Below, one piece after another: positions 50,369 through 59,145 of a stretch of DNA of 64,000 bases. The notes beneath the pieces were generated by a model. The model did no database searches. It was not told the DNA's origin and was given only the letters and a program-made list of their open reading frames with translations. Position 1 is the first letter of the stretch. Every line of letters begins with the position of its first letter. A program made the translations under genes and the position numbers. Source of the DNA: Candidatus Binatia bacterium (GTDB lineage: Bacteria > Desulfobacterota > Binatia > UBA9968); assembly GCA_036504975.1 (NCBI GenBank), contig DASXUF010000080.1, positions 1 through 64,000 on the forward strand, in the 5' to 3' direction.

Positions 50369-51439
50369 TTAGCCGGCCGCGACCCAGGCGGTAAGGATGG
50401 ACGGCGTCTCGGGTAGAATCGGCTCCCAGGAATTGCCGCGGTCTCGGGTTGCGTAGAATGCGCCCTTGCCTCTCTGCTTGGGGTCGAAGCCATAACCGCG
50501 CGCGCCATCGCCCATACCGGCGAAAACGGTTTTCGCATCCGCAGGGTGAGGCACCAACACCCAGGGCACCCACGGCATCTCGTCGGGCAGGCCCTCGATT
50601 GAAGTCCGCCAGTTCTCGCCGCCGTCGTCGCTTAAAAGAATGACGCCTTCAGGCGCCCTTTGCTCGTCCCACCACACGCCCGGAGATCCTTTCGCGCCGC
50701 CGAGCAGCATTCGATTCCCCGGCAGGAACATCCATTCATGAGAGTAGCTGTAGCGATCCGTGTCCGCCCACGGCATTCCGGTCTCGGCGCGGCGCCATTG
50801 GCGACCGGCATTGTCGCTGCGGAAAAATCCCCGCGCCGAAGAGACGTAGTAGCACTCTCGGCTGCCCGGATAGTTGCGCAGGTAATGCATGTCCGGATAC
50901 GAGATGCCGGAGCTGATATCTTCCCATGTCCGGCCGCGGTCTTTGCTGACGACCACTCCGCCGTGTTCCAGGGTGACGAAAAGCAGGTCGGCGTCGTCGG
51001 GGTGGATGAAGATGTAGCGCACGTGAGGGAACTCGATGCCCTTGAGCCGCTCCGGCACGGCCCACTTTGCCTTTGCCTCCTCGGGGAGCTGAAGAAGGCC
51101 GTCCAACGGCTCCCACGTGTTCCCGCAATCTTCGCTGCGGAACAGCCGGATAGGGCCGATGCCGGCGTAGACGACGCGCTCGTCGCGAACATCGACGGTG
51201 AACGTCCGTACGTCGCCATCGAGTATCTTCTTCCAAGTCCGGCCCCCGTCTTCGGTGCGGTAGCCGCCATCAAAGGCTACGGCGGCGAAAACGATTTCCG
51301 GCCTGCGGCGGCAGCCGGTCAAATCTTCCAGTGTCCGCCCGGCGAAGAATTCCCCGCGCGTCGTCATCGAGCCGGAGCGCGATTCGACCATCCTCAGGCC
51401 GCCATTGAACGCCAGGTAGTAAAGTAGCGGCTCTGGCAT
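50369..51439 (-). CDS. BNR/sialidase-like beta-propeller protein
   Basis: 356 residues with repeated Ser/Asp-x-Asp-x-Gly-x-Thr-Trp (Asp-box/BNR) motifs: RTEDGGRTWKKI, RSEDCGNTWEPL, VSKDRGRTWEDI, RSDNAGRQWRRA, LSDDGGENWRTS and TRDRGNSWEPI. These mark a beta-propeller of the sialidase/photosystem-II-stability/Vps10 type. No catalytic sialidase motif is evident and there is no signal peptide, so it is likely a ligand-binding or glycan-related protein of unknown role. It overlaps nothing and is 26 bases from the molybdenum hydroxylase. Confidence 0.82.
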   Translation of the reverse strand: MPEPLLYYLAFNGGLRMVESRSGSMTTRGEFFAGRTLEDLTGCRRRPEIVFAAVAFDGGYRTEDGGRTWKKILDGDVRTFTVDVRDERVVYAGIGPIRLFRSEDCGNTWEPLDGLLQLPEEAKAKWAVPERLKGIEFPHVRYIFIHPDDADLLFVTLEHGGVVVSKDRGRTWEDISSGISYPDMHYLRNYPGSRECYYVSSARGFFRSDNAGRQWRRAETGMPWADTDRYSYSHEWMFLPGNRMLLGGAKGSPGVWWDEQRAPEGVILLSDDGGENWRTSIEGLPDEMPWVPWVLVPHPADAKTVFAGMGDGARGYGFDPKQRGKGAFYATRDRGNSWEPILPETPSILTAWVAAG

Positions 51440-51465
51440 AAAGCCCTCGCTTCAGTTTTTATGAA

Positions 51466-53688
51466 TCACTTTCTTGCGCTCAGAGCGGCGAAGATCTTCT
51501 CGGCCGTTATGGGCAGTGACGTGATTCTCGCGCCGACGGCGTCCGCGACCGCGTTCGCGACCGCCGCGGCGACGGGCACGTTGGCCACTTCGCCGATGCT
51601 CAAGCTGTTATAAGGACCGGGACCGTTCGGGACCGTCTCGAGCACGGCGGTCTTCAGCGGCGGGATATCCTGAATCGTCGGGATCTTGTACTCGCCGAAA
51701 TTCGCCGTGGTGACTTTGCCGTCGTCGATCATCAGATGCTCGGTCAAGGCATAGCCCAATCCGAAAACGATTCCGCCGTCGATCTGCCCCTGATGCATGA
51801 GAGGGTTGATGACTTTTCCCGTCGTGTGCGCGGAAACGAACTGCCTGAGCTCGACCTGACCCGTCTCCGGGTCCACGTGAACCTCGGCGATCTGGGCGGC
51901 GACGGAGGCTTCATGCGACTTTCCCGCCTGCTTGTAATGGCCCTTGGCGTGGATCGGTGATCCTTTAGCTTTCACGATCTCCGCAAAGCTCAGGCGTCGT
52001 TTGGCGCGCCGCTGAGTGACAAAACCGTTTGCCAAGGCAAGCTCCTCGGCAGCGACTCCCATGCGCTCCGCGGCGACCCTAACGATCTCTTCCCGGGCTT
52101 TTGCGCCCGCCTCGTAAGCGGCATTGCCGTACACTCGCGTGGCCCGGCTCCCGCCGACGCCTCCGTCGCTCGGCACGGCACTGCTATCGAGCTGCTTCAG
52201 TTGCAGCGACTTCGCCGGTAGTTTGAGCTCCTCTCCCACCACTTCACATATCACGGTAAGCACGCCCGCCCCTTGATCGACGACGGGCGAAGAAACCGTC
52301 ACCTTTCCTTTCTCATCGATCTTCACGAAAACGGTTCCCTCGCCGCCGCTCGGGCTCCACTCGGAAAAAGCCAGGCCGCGGCCGACGTTCTTTGGCTTTG
52401 ACTTTCGAAATCCGGACAAGGCGATCGCCTTGTCCAGCGCCTCTACGGCCTTGATGTGCTCAACCGTGTGACCAACCGGCGCCACGTCGCCGTCGCGCAG
52501 CAAATTCTTCCTCTTGAACTCCGCGGGGTCCATCCCGAGCTTTCTCGCCACGATGTCCAACTGGCTTTCCGTGGCAAAAAATCCCTGCGGATCGCCGGGC
52601 GCGCGCATGTGACCGCACGGCACCTTGTTGGTGTAAACCACTTTTTCTTCGATCAGGCAGTTGGCAATTCTGTAGGGGCCGGCGCAACCCTGCGCGCCCA
52701 TGAGATATCCGACGGGTTTCATCGCCCCATAAGCGCCGCTGTCGAAGATAAATTCCATGTGGTGCGCGAGAATGGCCCCGTTTTTCTTGACGCCCGTTTT
52801 GACTCTGATCATCGAGGGGTGCCTGGGGTTTCCCGCGACCAGCTCTTCACCGTAATCCATGATGATCTTCACCGGTCGGCCGCTCTTCAGCGAAAGGAAG
52901 TAACAGACCGGGACGTCCATGGGCCCGCCCTTGCCGCCGAAATCGCCGCCGATATGAATCGGGTGGAAGATCAGTTTTTCCTTCGGGACGTTGATGGCGC
53001 TGGAAAGCTGCTCGCGCACGGCGAACGGCGTCTTGCTGCAAGCCCAGATCTCCGCCCCGCCGGATGGGTCCGCCTTGGCGACGCAGGCGTGAGGCTCCAG
53101 ATAGGATTGGTGGACGACCTGAGTTTCGAAAGTATTCTCGACGATGATATCGGACTGTCGAAAGCCCTCCGCGGGATCTCCTTTGCCCCAGGAGAGGTAG
53201 ACAAAGACATTGCTCGGCGCCTTCAGTTCGACGGGCAGTCCTTTATAGGACAGAACCTGAGGATGAAGCAGAGGCGCGTTGGATTGCATGGCGGCCAGGG
53301 GGTCGAGCAGTGGGTCCAGCTCCTCGTACTCGACCTCGATAAGATCGACGGCTCGCTCGGCGGCCTCTTCGCTTTCCGCAGCGACCGCCGCCACTTTTTC
53401 GCCGATAAATCTGACCAAGCCATCGGCAAGGATCGGCATGTCATAAATCTTCCGGCCGATTCTCAATCCCGTTACGTCCGGTCCGGTGATCACGGTCTTG
53501 ACGCCGGGAACCTGGAGCGCCTTGCCGATGTCGATCCGCTTGATGTGCCCGTGGGCGATCGGACTTCTCAGAACCTTGCCCCAAAGCATTCCGGGAAGGC
53601 TCACGTCCACGGTATACACCGCCGCGCCGGTAACTTTTTCTTCGCCTTCAACTCTAGGCGTCGGCCTGCCTACGACTCGAGTCATCAA
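51466..53688 (-). CDS. Molybdenum hydroxylase large subunit (xanthine dehydrogenase family)
   Basis: 740 residues that bind molybdopterin cytosine dinucleotide and hydroxylate a carbon next to nitrogen or an aldehyde. N-terminal domain (VVGRPTPRVEGEEKVTGAAV), GGDFGGKGG around residue 250, PCGHMRAPGDPQG around 358, and the active-site Glu in SIGEVANVPVAAAVANAVAD near the C terminus. It lacks the CO dehydrogenase VAYRCSFR motif. The usual 2Fe-2S small subunit and FAD medium subunit genes are not adjacent, which is unusual. It precedes the LLM oxidoreductase gene, so a degradative pathway is plausible. Confidence 0.87.
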   Translation of the reverse strand: MMTRVVGRPTPRVEGEEKVTGAAVYTVDVSLPGMLWGKVLRSPIAHGHIKRIDIGKALQVPGVKTVITGPDVTGLRIGRKIYDMPILADGLVRFIGEKVAAVAAESEEAAERAVDLIEVEYEELDPLLDPLAAMQSNAPLLHPQVLSYKGLPVELKAPSNVFVYLSWGKGDPAEGFRQSDIIVENTFETQVVHQSYLEPHACVAKADPSGGAEIWACSKTPFAVREQLSSAINVPKEKLIFHPIHIGGDFGGKGGPMDVPVCYFLSLKSGRPVKIIMDYGEELVAGNPRHPSMIRVKTGVKKNGAILAHHMEFIFDSGAYGAMKPVGYLMGAQGCAGPYRIANCLIEEKVVYTNKVPCGHMRAPGDPQGFFATESQLDIVARKLGMDPAEFKRKNLLRDGDVAPVGHTVEHIKAVEALDKAIALSGFRKSKPKNVGRGLAFSEWSPSGGEGTVFVKIDEKGKVTVSSPVVDQGAGVLTVICEVVGEELKLPAKSLQLKQLDSSAVPSDGGVGGSRATRVYGNAAYEAGAKAREEIVRVAAERMGVAAEELALANGFVTQRRAKRRLSFAEIVKAKGSPIHAKGHYKQAGKSHEASVAAQIAEVHVDPETGQVELRQFVSAHTTGKVINPLMHQGQIDGGIVFGLGYALTEHLMIDDGKVTTANFGEYKIPTIQDIPPLKTAVLETVPNGPGPYNSLSIGEVANVPVAAAVANAVADAVGARITSLPITAEKIFAALSARK

Positions 53689-53698
53689 CTTACCTCTC

Positions 53699-54700
53699 TT
53701 AACGATCTTTGATGCCAGGGATCACGCCCCGACCCCACTCTTGCAGGACTTGATTATAGATCGCTTCGGGCGGCGTCAGCAGCAGACGCTTGACTCCTGC
53801 CGCAGCCAGTTCGCGGACGCGCACTACACATTCCTCCGGCGTCCCGGCGATCGTGAAGCGCCGGACCAAATATTCCGTGACGAGATTCGGATCGATTCTT
53901 TCTTCCAGCGGCTTCGAGATGTCGAAGCCGGCCATGAAGCGCTTCACGCCGCCGAGCTCTTCCGGAGGAACGGTCTCCAGCGTGAAGCGGAAATTGTGGT
54001 GCGCGCGATTGGCGAGACGGGAGCGCACGAGGTTTCTTGCCTTGGCGCCGTCGTCGTCCACCGAGATCATCCCCGCCGGCATGACGTCGATCTCCTTCGG
54101 GTCGCGTCCAACCTCGCGCGCGCCTTCGGCGATCCGCTCGCGCGCCCAGTCGAGAACTTTGAGATCGAAGCCGGTGCCGAGGATCACGCCGTCGGCGACT
54201 CTTCCCGCGACTTTAAGACTCCGCGGCCCTTCGGCGGAGATGTAGACCGGCACCGGCAGCTTGCCGACGCGGAGATTCACTTTTCCTCTCGCGCGTTCTT
54301 TGCCTCCCGCGACGGCAATGGATTGGCCGCGCACGAGATCGCGAATCGTCTGCAAGCCGCGCTCGAACTCCGCCAGCTTAGTCGCGCTGCGCCCGAGGCT
54401 ATAGACCGGCCCGTCTCCCGTGCCGAGTCCCAAGACCGCGCGCCCCTGAGATATTTCATTCACCGTGGCGGCGGAGTTCGCGAGGACGCTCGGGTCGCGG
54501 TAGACCATGTTGCTGACGGCGGTGCCGAGGCGAAGGCGCTTGGTCTCAACGGCGCAGAGCGCCAGGACTTGAAAGGGATCGAGAGAGTTGAGCTGGCTGT
54601 CCGCGAAGAAGATGCCGTCGAAGCCTGCGGCTTCGGACGCACGCGCGCGCTCCAGCGCCTGCGTTATCGTTCTCGCCGAGCCATGAAGATGAAGTTCCAT
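53699..54700 (-). CDS. LLM-class flavin-dependent oxidoreductase
   Basis: 333-residue luciferase-like TIM-barrel enzyme (monooxygenase or F420-dependent reductase). ERARASEAAGFDGIFFADSQ at the start, RLRLGTAVSNMVYRDPSVLA, LGLGTGDGPVYSLGR, GPRSLKVAGRVADGVILGTG and a C-terminal TPEECVVRVRELAAAGVKR. Substrate and whether FMN or F420 is used cannot be read. It lies 10 bases before the molybdenum hydroxylase on the same strand, suggesting one operon. Confidence 0.86.
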   Translation of the reverse strand: MELHLHGSARTITQALERARASEAAGFDGIFFADSQLNSLDPFQVLALCAVETKRLRLGTAVSNMVYRDPSVLANSAATVNEISQGRAVLGLGTGDGPVYSLGRSATKLAEFERGLQTIRDLVRGQSIAVAGGKERARGKVNLRVGKLPVPVYISAEGPRSLKVAGRVADGVILGTGFDLKVLDWARERIAEGAREVGRDPKEIDVMPAGMISVDDDGAKARNLVRSRLANRAHHNFRFTLETVPPEELGGVKRFMAGFDISKPLEERIDPNLVTEYLVRRFTIAGTPEECVVRVRELAAAGVKRLLLTPPEAIYNQVLQEWGRGVIPGIKDR

Positions 54701-54705
54701 GTGGG

Positions 54706-54822
54706 ACCGTTGAAAAAGACGTTTGGCACCCTTCGACAGGCTCAGGGTGAACGAAAAACTTACCGACCTGTCACCGTTCGTGCTGAGCTTGTCGAAGCAC
54801 AGTTAAAATCTGTTTTCAACGG
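54706..54822. repeat. Long hairpin built from the palindromic repeat family
   Basis: ACCGTTGAAAAAGA on the left and TCTGTTTTCAACGGT on the right are outer arms; CCCTTCGACAGGCTCAGGGT and CGTTCGTGCTGAGCTTGTCG form inner arms. It lies between the LLM gene and a binding-protein gene (same strand) and may terminate one operon. Confidence 0.6.
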
Positions 54823-54823
54823 T

Positions 54824-55801
54824 TCAGCGCGACAAATTTTTGAAGAAGCCGCTCTTTTCAAGCTCGTTATAGAAAGTGGCGTCGATAAATTCCTCGGCCT
54901 TGCGCCCCTTCGCCCTGGGATCCGTCTCCGCGGTTTGTGCGATAATGGTTTCGATCGCCTTGTAGGGTAGCCTCGGCGGTCTTTCGATAAAGTTCGTGGC
55001 GTATTCGTAGGACGATTCCAACGTTTCGCGGTCTTGAGTGCGCGTCCACTTCCCGATCGCTTTGATACCCAGTTCTTTGTCGCGAAACAGGCGATCTACG
55101 GCCTCGCTATAGGCCATCAGATACCGCTTCACGGTCTCGCGATCTTTCTTGACGGTCGAACGGGTCGAAACGAGACTCGTGGTCGGGTAAGCGATCCCTT
55201 CTTTGGCGAAGTTGGCGAGCATGGCGTAACCGGCTTTCTTGGCCTTATAATCGCCGGGCGAAGACAGTATTCCTCCCTGGACGATCCCGGCCTGCATCCC
55301 GGCAAGAATCTCCGGCTGCCCTCCCATTTGGAGAATTTTTACATCGCGATCGGGTTCCATGCCCCACTTCTTTAGCAATAAGCGCAAAGAGCCGTCCGTC
55401 GATGCGCCGTAGCGGGTAATTCCCAAGGCTTTGCCTTTCAGGTCTTCTTGCCTTTTGATTGCCGGCTGGACGAAAAGGTAGAAGGACGGAACGTTGACCA
55501 CGCCTCCAATGATCACAATGTCGCCGCCCGCAAGATTCACGTTAACGATATTGCCGCCGGCCAGAGCTAACGTGAACTCGCCCGCAATAATCGCTTGGGC
55601 CACTCTGCTGCCGCCGGCCACATAAACCGGATCGACGTAAAGGCCGTGCTTTTCAAAAATCCCGGCATCCTTGGCGAGGTAAAAGCCCGTTTGCGTCGCG
55701 CTGATGGCGCTGTAAGCGACGGCGATCCGCTTCGTTTGCGCATAAAGCGGCTGAATGAAAGAGAGGACCAACAGCGCCGAAAGAGTTGCCAATTTTTTCA
55801 T
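54824..55801 (-). CDS. ABC-type NitT/TauT-like substrate-binding protein
   Basis: 325 residues, signal peptide MKKLATLSALLVLSFIQPLY. The mature part opens RIAVAYSAISATQTGFYLAK DAGIF, the NMT1/THI5 pattern (ligand unknown), and includes GKALGITRYGASTDGSLRLL. A homologue type of 5712-6731. No permease or ATPase is next to it, although the NitT/TauT permease could be encoded elsewhere. The gene is divergent from the LVIVD gene. Confidence 0.85.
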   Translation of the reverse strand: MKKLATLSALLVLSFIQPLYAQTKRIAVAYSAISATQTGFYLAKDAGIFEKHGLYVDPVYVAGGSRVAQAIIAGEFTLALAGGNIVNVNLAGGDIVIIGGVVNVPSFYLFVQPAIKRQEDLKGKALGITRYGASTDGSLRLLLKKWGMEPDRDVKILQMGGQPEILAGMQAGIVQGGILSSPGDYKAKKAGYAMLANFAKEGIAYPTTSLVSTRSTVKKDRETVKRYLMAYSEAVDRLFRDKELGIKAIGKWTRTQDRETLESSYEYATNFIERPPRLPYKAIETIIAQTAETDPRAKGRKAEEFIDATFYNELEKSGFFKNLSR

Positions 55802-55964
55802 GACAGACTCCTTTCTTTTTGCGACAGTGAAGGTGCGTTTCTCATAACATAGAAAGCCGGATTCGCCAATGGCAGGCCGACGGTCTCAAAGTGTGTTGAC
55901 AACGCCGCTACGGCGGCATAAGAGACGACTGTTCGCTGTTCCGAAAACGAGGGGAGCAGGCCGG

Positions 55965-57158
55965 ATGAAAGTCGAAGAGATCCAGGCGAAAAGCGAAAGC
56001 TGGAACGTGCGGCTGGTCGCCCACCACGATCTCAACGGCCACGGCGACGGCATGCAGTTGCTGAAGAACGGCCGTTACGTTTACATCGCCCACCTCGGAA
56101 CTTCGCCGATGGCGCTCACGATCGTGGACGCCGCCGACCCCGCGGACCCGCGCGTCGTTAACCAGATGCCGCACCCGTCCAATACACATGCGCACAAGGT
56201 GCAAATTGCCGGGGATATCCTGATCCAAAATCAAGAGCGCCCCTACTTCGATAAAACGCTCGGCGCCAGCGTGCCCAATGAGGCCGGCATCCGCATCTAC
56301 AGCATCGAGAAGCCGGCCGAGCCGCGCGAGATCGGCTACATGAAAATTCCCGGCAAGGGCGTGCACCGCATGTGGTTCAGCGACGGCCAATACGCGCACG
56401 TCGGCGCGATGATCCTTGGCATCAAAGAGCGCGCGTATCTCATCGCGGATATTTCAAATCCTTCCAATCCCAGGCAGGCCGGCGTGTGGTGGATTCCCGG
56501 AACGAAAGAGGGCGAGGAGACGCCGCCGGAATGGACGCCGTTTCCCGGCGAGCATTTCCACGTGCACGGAATCATTCCCGACGGTCATCGGGCTTACGTC
56601 GCCATGGTGGACGCCGGCATGGCGATTCTCGACATCTCCGATGTGAGCAAGCCGAAGACGATCAGCCGCATCGACTGGAGCCCGCCCTTCGGCGGCTACG
56701 CGCACACGACCTTGCCGCTGCCAGGAAGAAAGCTCGTCGTCGCCGTCGACGAGTCGGTCAAGTACGATTGCCAGGAAGGGGAGAAGCGCGTCTGGCTGAT
56801 CGATGTCCGCGAGGAAAGAAATCCGGTGATCGTCGGCACGTGTCCGGTGCCCGAAGGCGATTTCTGCAAGCGCGGGCTCCGCTTCGGGCCGCACAACGTG
56901 CACGAGAACGGGCCCGGATCGTTCCAGAGCGAGAACATTATCTTCGTCACTTACTACAACGCCGGCCTCCGCGTCTTCGACATCAGAAATCAGTACCGCC
57001 CGGAGGAAGTAGGTTTCTTTATTCCGCCGCCGCCCGAAGGGCAGAAGGCGCCGATGTTCAACGACCTCTACGTCGATGCGGACGGGCTGATCTATGTCAC
57101 CGACCGGATCAAGGGCGGTCTGTACATCCTGGAATACACCGGACCGAAGATTCAGTAA
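55965..57158 (+). CDS. LVIVD-repeat beta-propeller protein
   Basis: 397 residues from the ATG at 55965 (GGGGAG 8 bases upstream). Repeated blade motifs of type AxxxVxDxSxPxxPxxVG: TIVDAADPADPRVVNQMP, IYSIEKPAEPREIGYMK, LIADISNPSNPRQAGVW, ILDISDVSKPKTISRID, LIDVREERNPVIVGTCP and VFDIRNQYRPEEVGFFI. LVIVD proteins are presumed propeller surface or periplasmic scaffolds of unknown function; no signal peptide is seen here. It starts an operon with the binding proteins that follow 22 bases later. Confidence 0.85.
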   Translation: MKVEEIQAKSESWNVRLVAHHDLNGHGDGMQLLKNGRYVYIAHLGTSPMALTIVDAADPADPRVVNQMPHPSNTHAHKVQIAGDILIQNQERPYFDKTLGASVPNEAGIRIYSIEKPAEPREIGYMKIPGKGVHRMWFSDGQYAHVGAMILGIKERAYLIADISNPSNPRQAGVWWIPGTKEGEETPPEWTPFPGEHFHVHGIIPDGHRAYVAMVDAGMAILDISDVSKPKTISRIDWSPPFGGYAHTTLPLPGRKLVVAVDESVKYDCQEGEKRVWLIDVREERNPVIVGTCPVPEGDFCKRGLRFGPHNVHENGPGSFQSENIIFVTYYNAGLRVFDIRNQYRPEEVGFFIPPPPEGQKAPMFNDLYVDADGLIYVTDRIKGGLYILEYTGPKIQ

Positions 57159-57180
57159 CGCCGCAATTAGGAGACGGGAT

Positions 57181-58212
57181 ATGAAACGCTTCACATTCCT
57201 GCTCATGAGCATCGCCGCTCCGCTGCTCTTCGCCAAGCAGCTCCCCGCCGCGTCCGTGTCGAACATGGAGCAGTTGATCGCCGCGGCGAAAAAAGAGGGG
57301 ACGTTGGAGCTGCTCGCCCCTTCGACGCTCGGCCCGAAAGGCGCCCAGGCTCTCGGCGCGGGCTTCAATCAAAAATACGGTCCCGGCATCAAGGTGAATT
57401 ATAGCCCGTCGAACAACATGGTCGGCGACGTCGCCAAGATAGTAACGCAGGGCGCCGCCGGCGCGCCGCCGGAGTGGGACCTTATGGTCGTTACCGACGC
57501 GCACCACGCGACGCTGTGGCTCAGAAAACTGCATCAGCCGTTCGACTACGCGAAGCTCGGCATCAATCCCAAATGGACGCAGTACGACAACGGGACCATC
57601 ATTCTCGCCAACCAGTTCGTCTATCCCGCGTACAATAAAACCAGTCTGCCGGCGAAGGACGTGCCGGCCAAGTGGGAAGACCTCCTCGATCCCAAGTGGA
57701 AAGGCAAGCTCGGCATGTCCACGACCACGCATCATCTGGCGCGGCTCGCGGCCGGCGCCTGGGGCGAAAAGCAAACCACCGAGTACGTCAGGGCTCTGGC
57801 CAAGCAGGGGCTGATTCTAGGCACGATGGGATCGCTCTACGGGAGGCTCCTCACCGGAGAAATCCTCGGCATCGCGACGCTGACGGACAGCTACATCAAT
57901 ACGGCGAAGCAGAGCGGCGCGCCGATCGTTCACGCCGATAAGATCGAGCCGGTGATATCGCCCGCGTACAACGCCGGCGTGCCGAAAGGCGCGGCGCATC
58001 CCAACGCGGGCGCGCTGTTCGCGATTTTCTTGACGACGGCCGAAGGGCAGAAGCTCTGGGAAGAATACGGCGGGCAGACCTCCGCCTTTATCCCCGGGAC
58101 GACCGCGTACAAGTACGCGCAGGGGAAAAAGGTGCTTTACATGAGCCCCGACCAGGCCGAGATGATCGACCGGCTGTCCACCGAATACGGAAAAATTCTG
58201 GGCTTCCAGTGA
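57181..58212 (+). CDS. Extracellular solute-binding protein, iron/polyamine type (operon copy A)
   Basis: 343 residues with signal peptide (MKRFTFLLMSIAAPLLFAKQ). Periplasmic-binding fold: AAAKKEGTLELLAPSTLGPK, PPEWDLMVVTDAHHATLWLR, DNGTIILANQFVYPAYNKTS, WEDLLDPKWKGKLGMSTTTH and YEYGGQTSAFIPGTTAYKYA-type end. Ligand unknown; the class includes iron(III), 2-aminoethylphosphonate and polyamine binders. Paralogue of 59146-60177. First gene of the transporter operon that continues to 63136. GGAGACGG precedes the ATG. Confidence 0.88.
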   Translation: MKRFTFLLMSIAAPLLFAKQLPAASVSNMEQLIAAAKKEGTLELLAPSTLGPKGAQALGAGFNQKYGPGIKVNYSPSNNMVGDVAKIVTQGAAGAPPEWDLMVVTDAHHATLWLRKLHQPFDYAKLGINPKWTQYDNGTIILANQFVYPAYNKTSLPAKDVPAKWEDLLDPKWKGKLGMSTTTHHLARLAAGAWGEKQTTEYVRALAKQGLILGTMGSLYGRLLTGEILGIATLTDSYINTAKQSGAPIVHADKIEPVISPAYNAGVPKGAAHPNAGALFAIFLTTAEGQKLWEEYGGQTSAFIPGTTAYKYAQGKKVLYMSPDQAEMIDRLSTEYGKILGFQ

Positions 58213-58224
58213 GAGAAGAAAGAT

Positions 58225-59106
58225 TTGGCCGGCTTGGTTAAATTGCGCGTCAACGTTTTCAACGTGGACGCGGCGCTGAGCGTCGGCCGCGGGGGCGGGC
58301 TCTTCGCCGCGGGCGGTCTCGACGTCGAGATCACGATCACGCCGAACTCGACGGACCAGATGCGCGGCCTCGGCCGCGGCTCGTGGGAGATCGTCTCCAC
58401 CGCTTTCGACAACGTCCTCGGCTGGTCGGGGCGGGAAGGCGCCGAGATCGTCGCCGTCGCGCAAGTGGCGCAAGGAATCGTCCTGCCGATTTTCGTTCGC
58501 CCGGAAATTCACGACTGGAAAGATCTCCGAGGGAAACGGCTCGCCGTCGACGCCGTCGATACGGCCTATGCTCTGGTGTTGCGCCGGATTCTCCTCGCGC
58601 ACGGTCTCGATCTCGAGCGGGGAGATTACGAGCTCGTGGCCGTCGGCGCCACTGGCCATCGCCTCGATTCGATGGACCGCGGCGAGACTTTCGCCGCGAT
58701 CTTGAACGCGCCGTGGGAGGGCAAGGCGTCGGCGGCCGGCCACCGGCGGCTGGCCGACCATCGCGAAGTCCTTCCCGACTATCCCGGCGGCGTCTTCGCG
58801 GTCGCGCGGAAATGGGCCGGTGAAAACCGTGAGCTGCTGGTGAGATTTCTGCGCGTCTGGAACGACGCTCTCCGCTGGACTCACGATCAGAGAAACCGGG
58901 CGGAAGCGATCAGAGTCGTCGGCGCCGATCAGGCGGTGGACGAGAAGCTTGCCGGCGCGCGCCTCGCCCAGTTGCACCCGGACGGGCAGTTGAATATGGA
59001 AGGCCTGCGCATCGTTCTCGACCTCCGCGCCGGCGTCGGTCTCACGCCGACGATGGGAAAAGATATAGAGCGCTACTACGACGCGAGCTATTACCGGGAA
59101 ATTTAG
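58225..59106 (+). CDS. NMT1/THI5-like binding protein without signal peptide
   Basis: 293 residues starting at TTG 58225 (no better start seen). RVNVFNVDAALSVGRGGGLF then VEITITPNSTDQMRGLGRGS resembles the NMT1/SsuA fold, with GKRLAVDAVDTAYALVLRRI and PGGVFAVARKWAGENRELLV. There is no signal sequence or lipobox, so it should be cytoplasmic, unlike its neighbours. It sits 12 bases after copy A and 39 before copy B of the binding protein. Unusual: a soluble binding-protein-like domain in a transporter operon, perhaps a sensor or enzyme. Confidence 0.68.
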   Translation: MAGLVKLRVNVFNVDAALSVGRGGGLFAAGGLDVEITITPNSTDQMRGLGRGSWEIVSTAFDNVLGWSGREGAEIVAVAQVAQGIVLPIFVRPEIHDWKDLRGKRLAVDAVDTAYALVLRRILLAHGLDLERGDYELVAVGATGHRLDSMDRGETFAAILNAPWEGKASAAGHRRLADHREVLPDYPGGVFAVARKWAGENRELLVRFLRVWNDALRWTHDQRNRAEAIRVVGADQAVDEKLAGARLAQLHPDGQLNMEGLRIVLDLRAGVGLTPTMGKDIERYYDASYYREI

Positions 59107-59145
59107 GATGATGTCTCAATCAAATCGGGTTCAAGGAGGAAAAGC

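Noticed and set aside
55869..55964. Longer N terminus for the LVIVD protein
   Set aside because: The extra residues are basic and unrelated to the propeller; ATG 55965 has a good SD.
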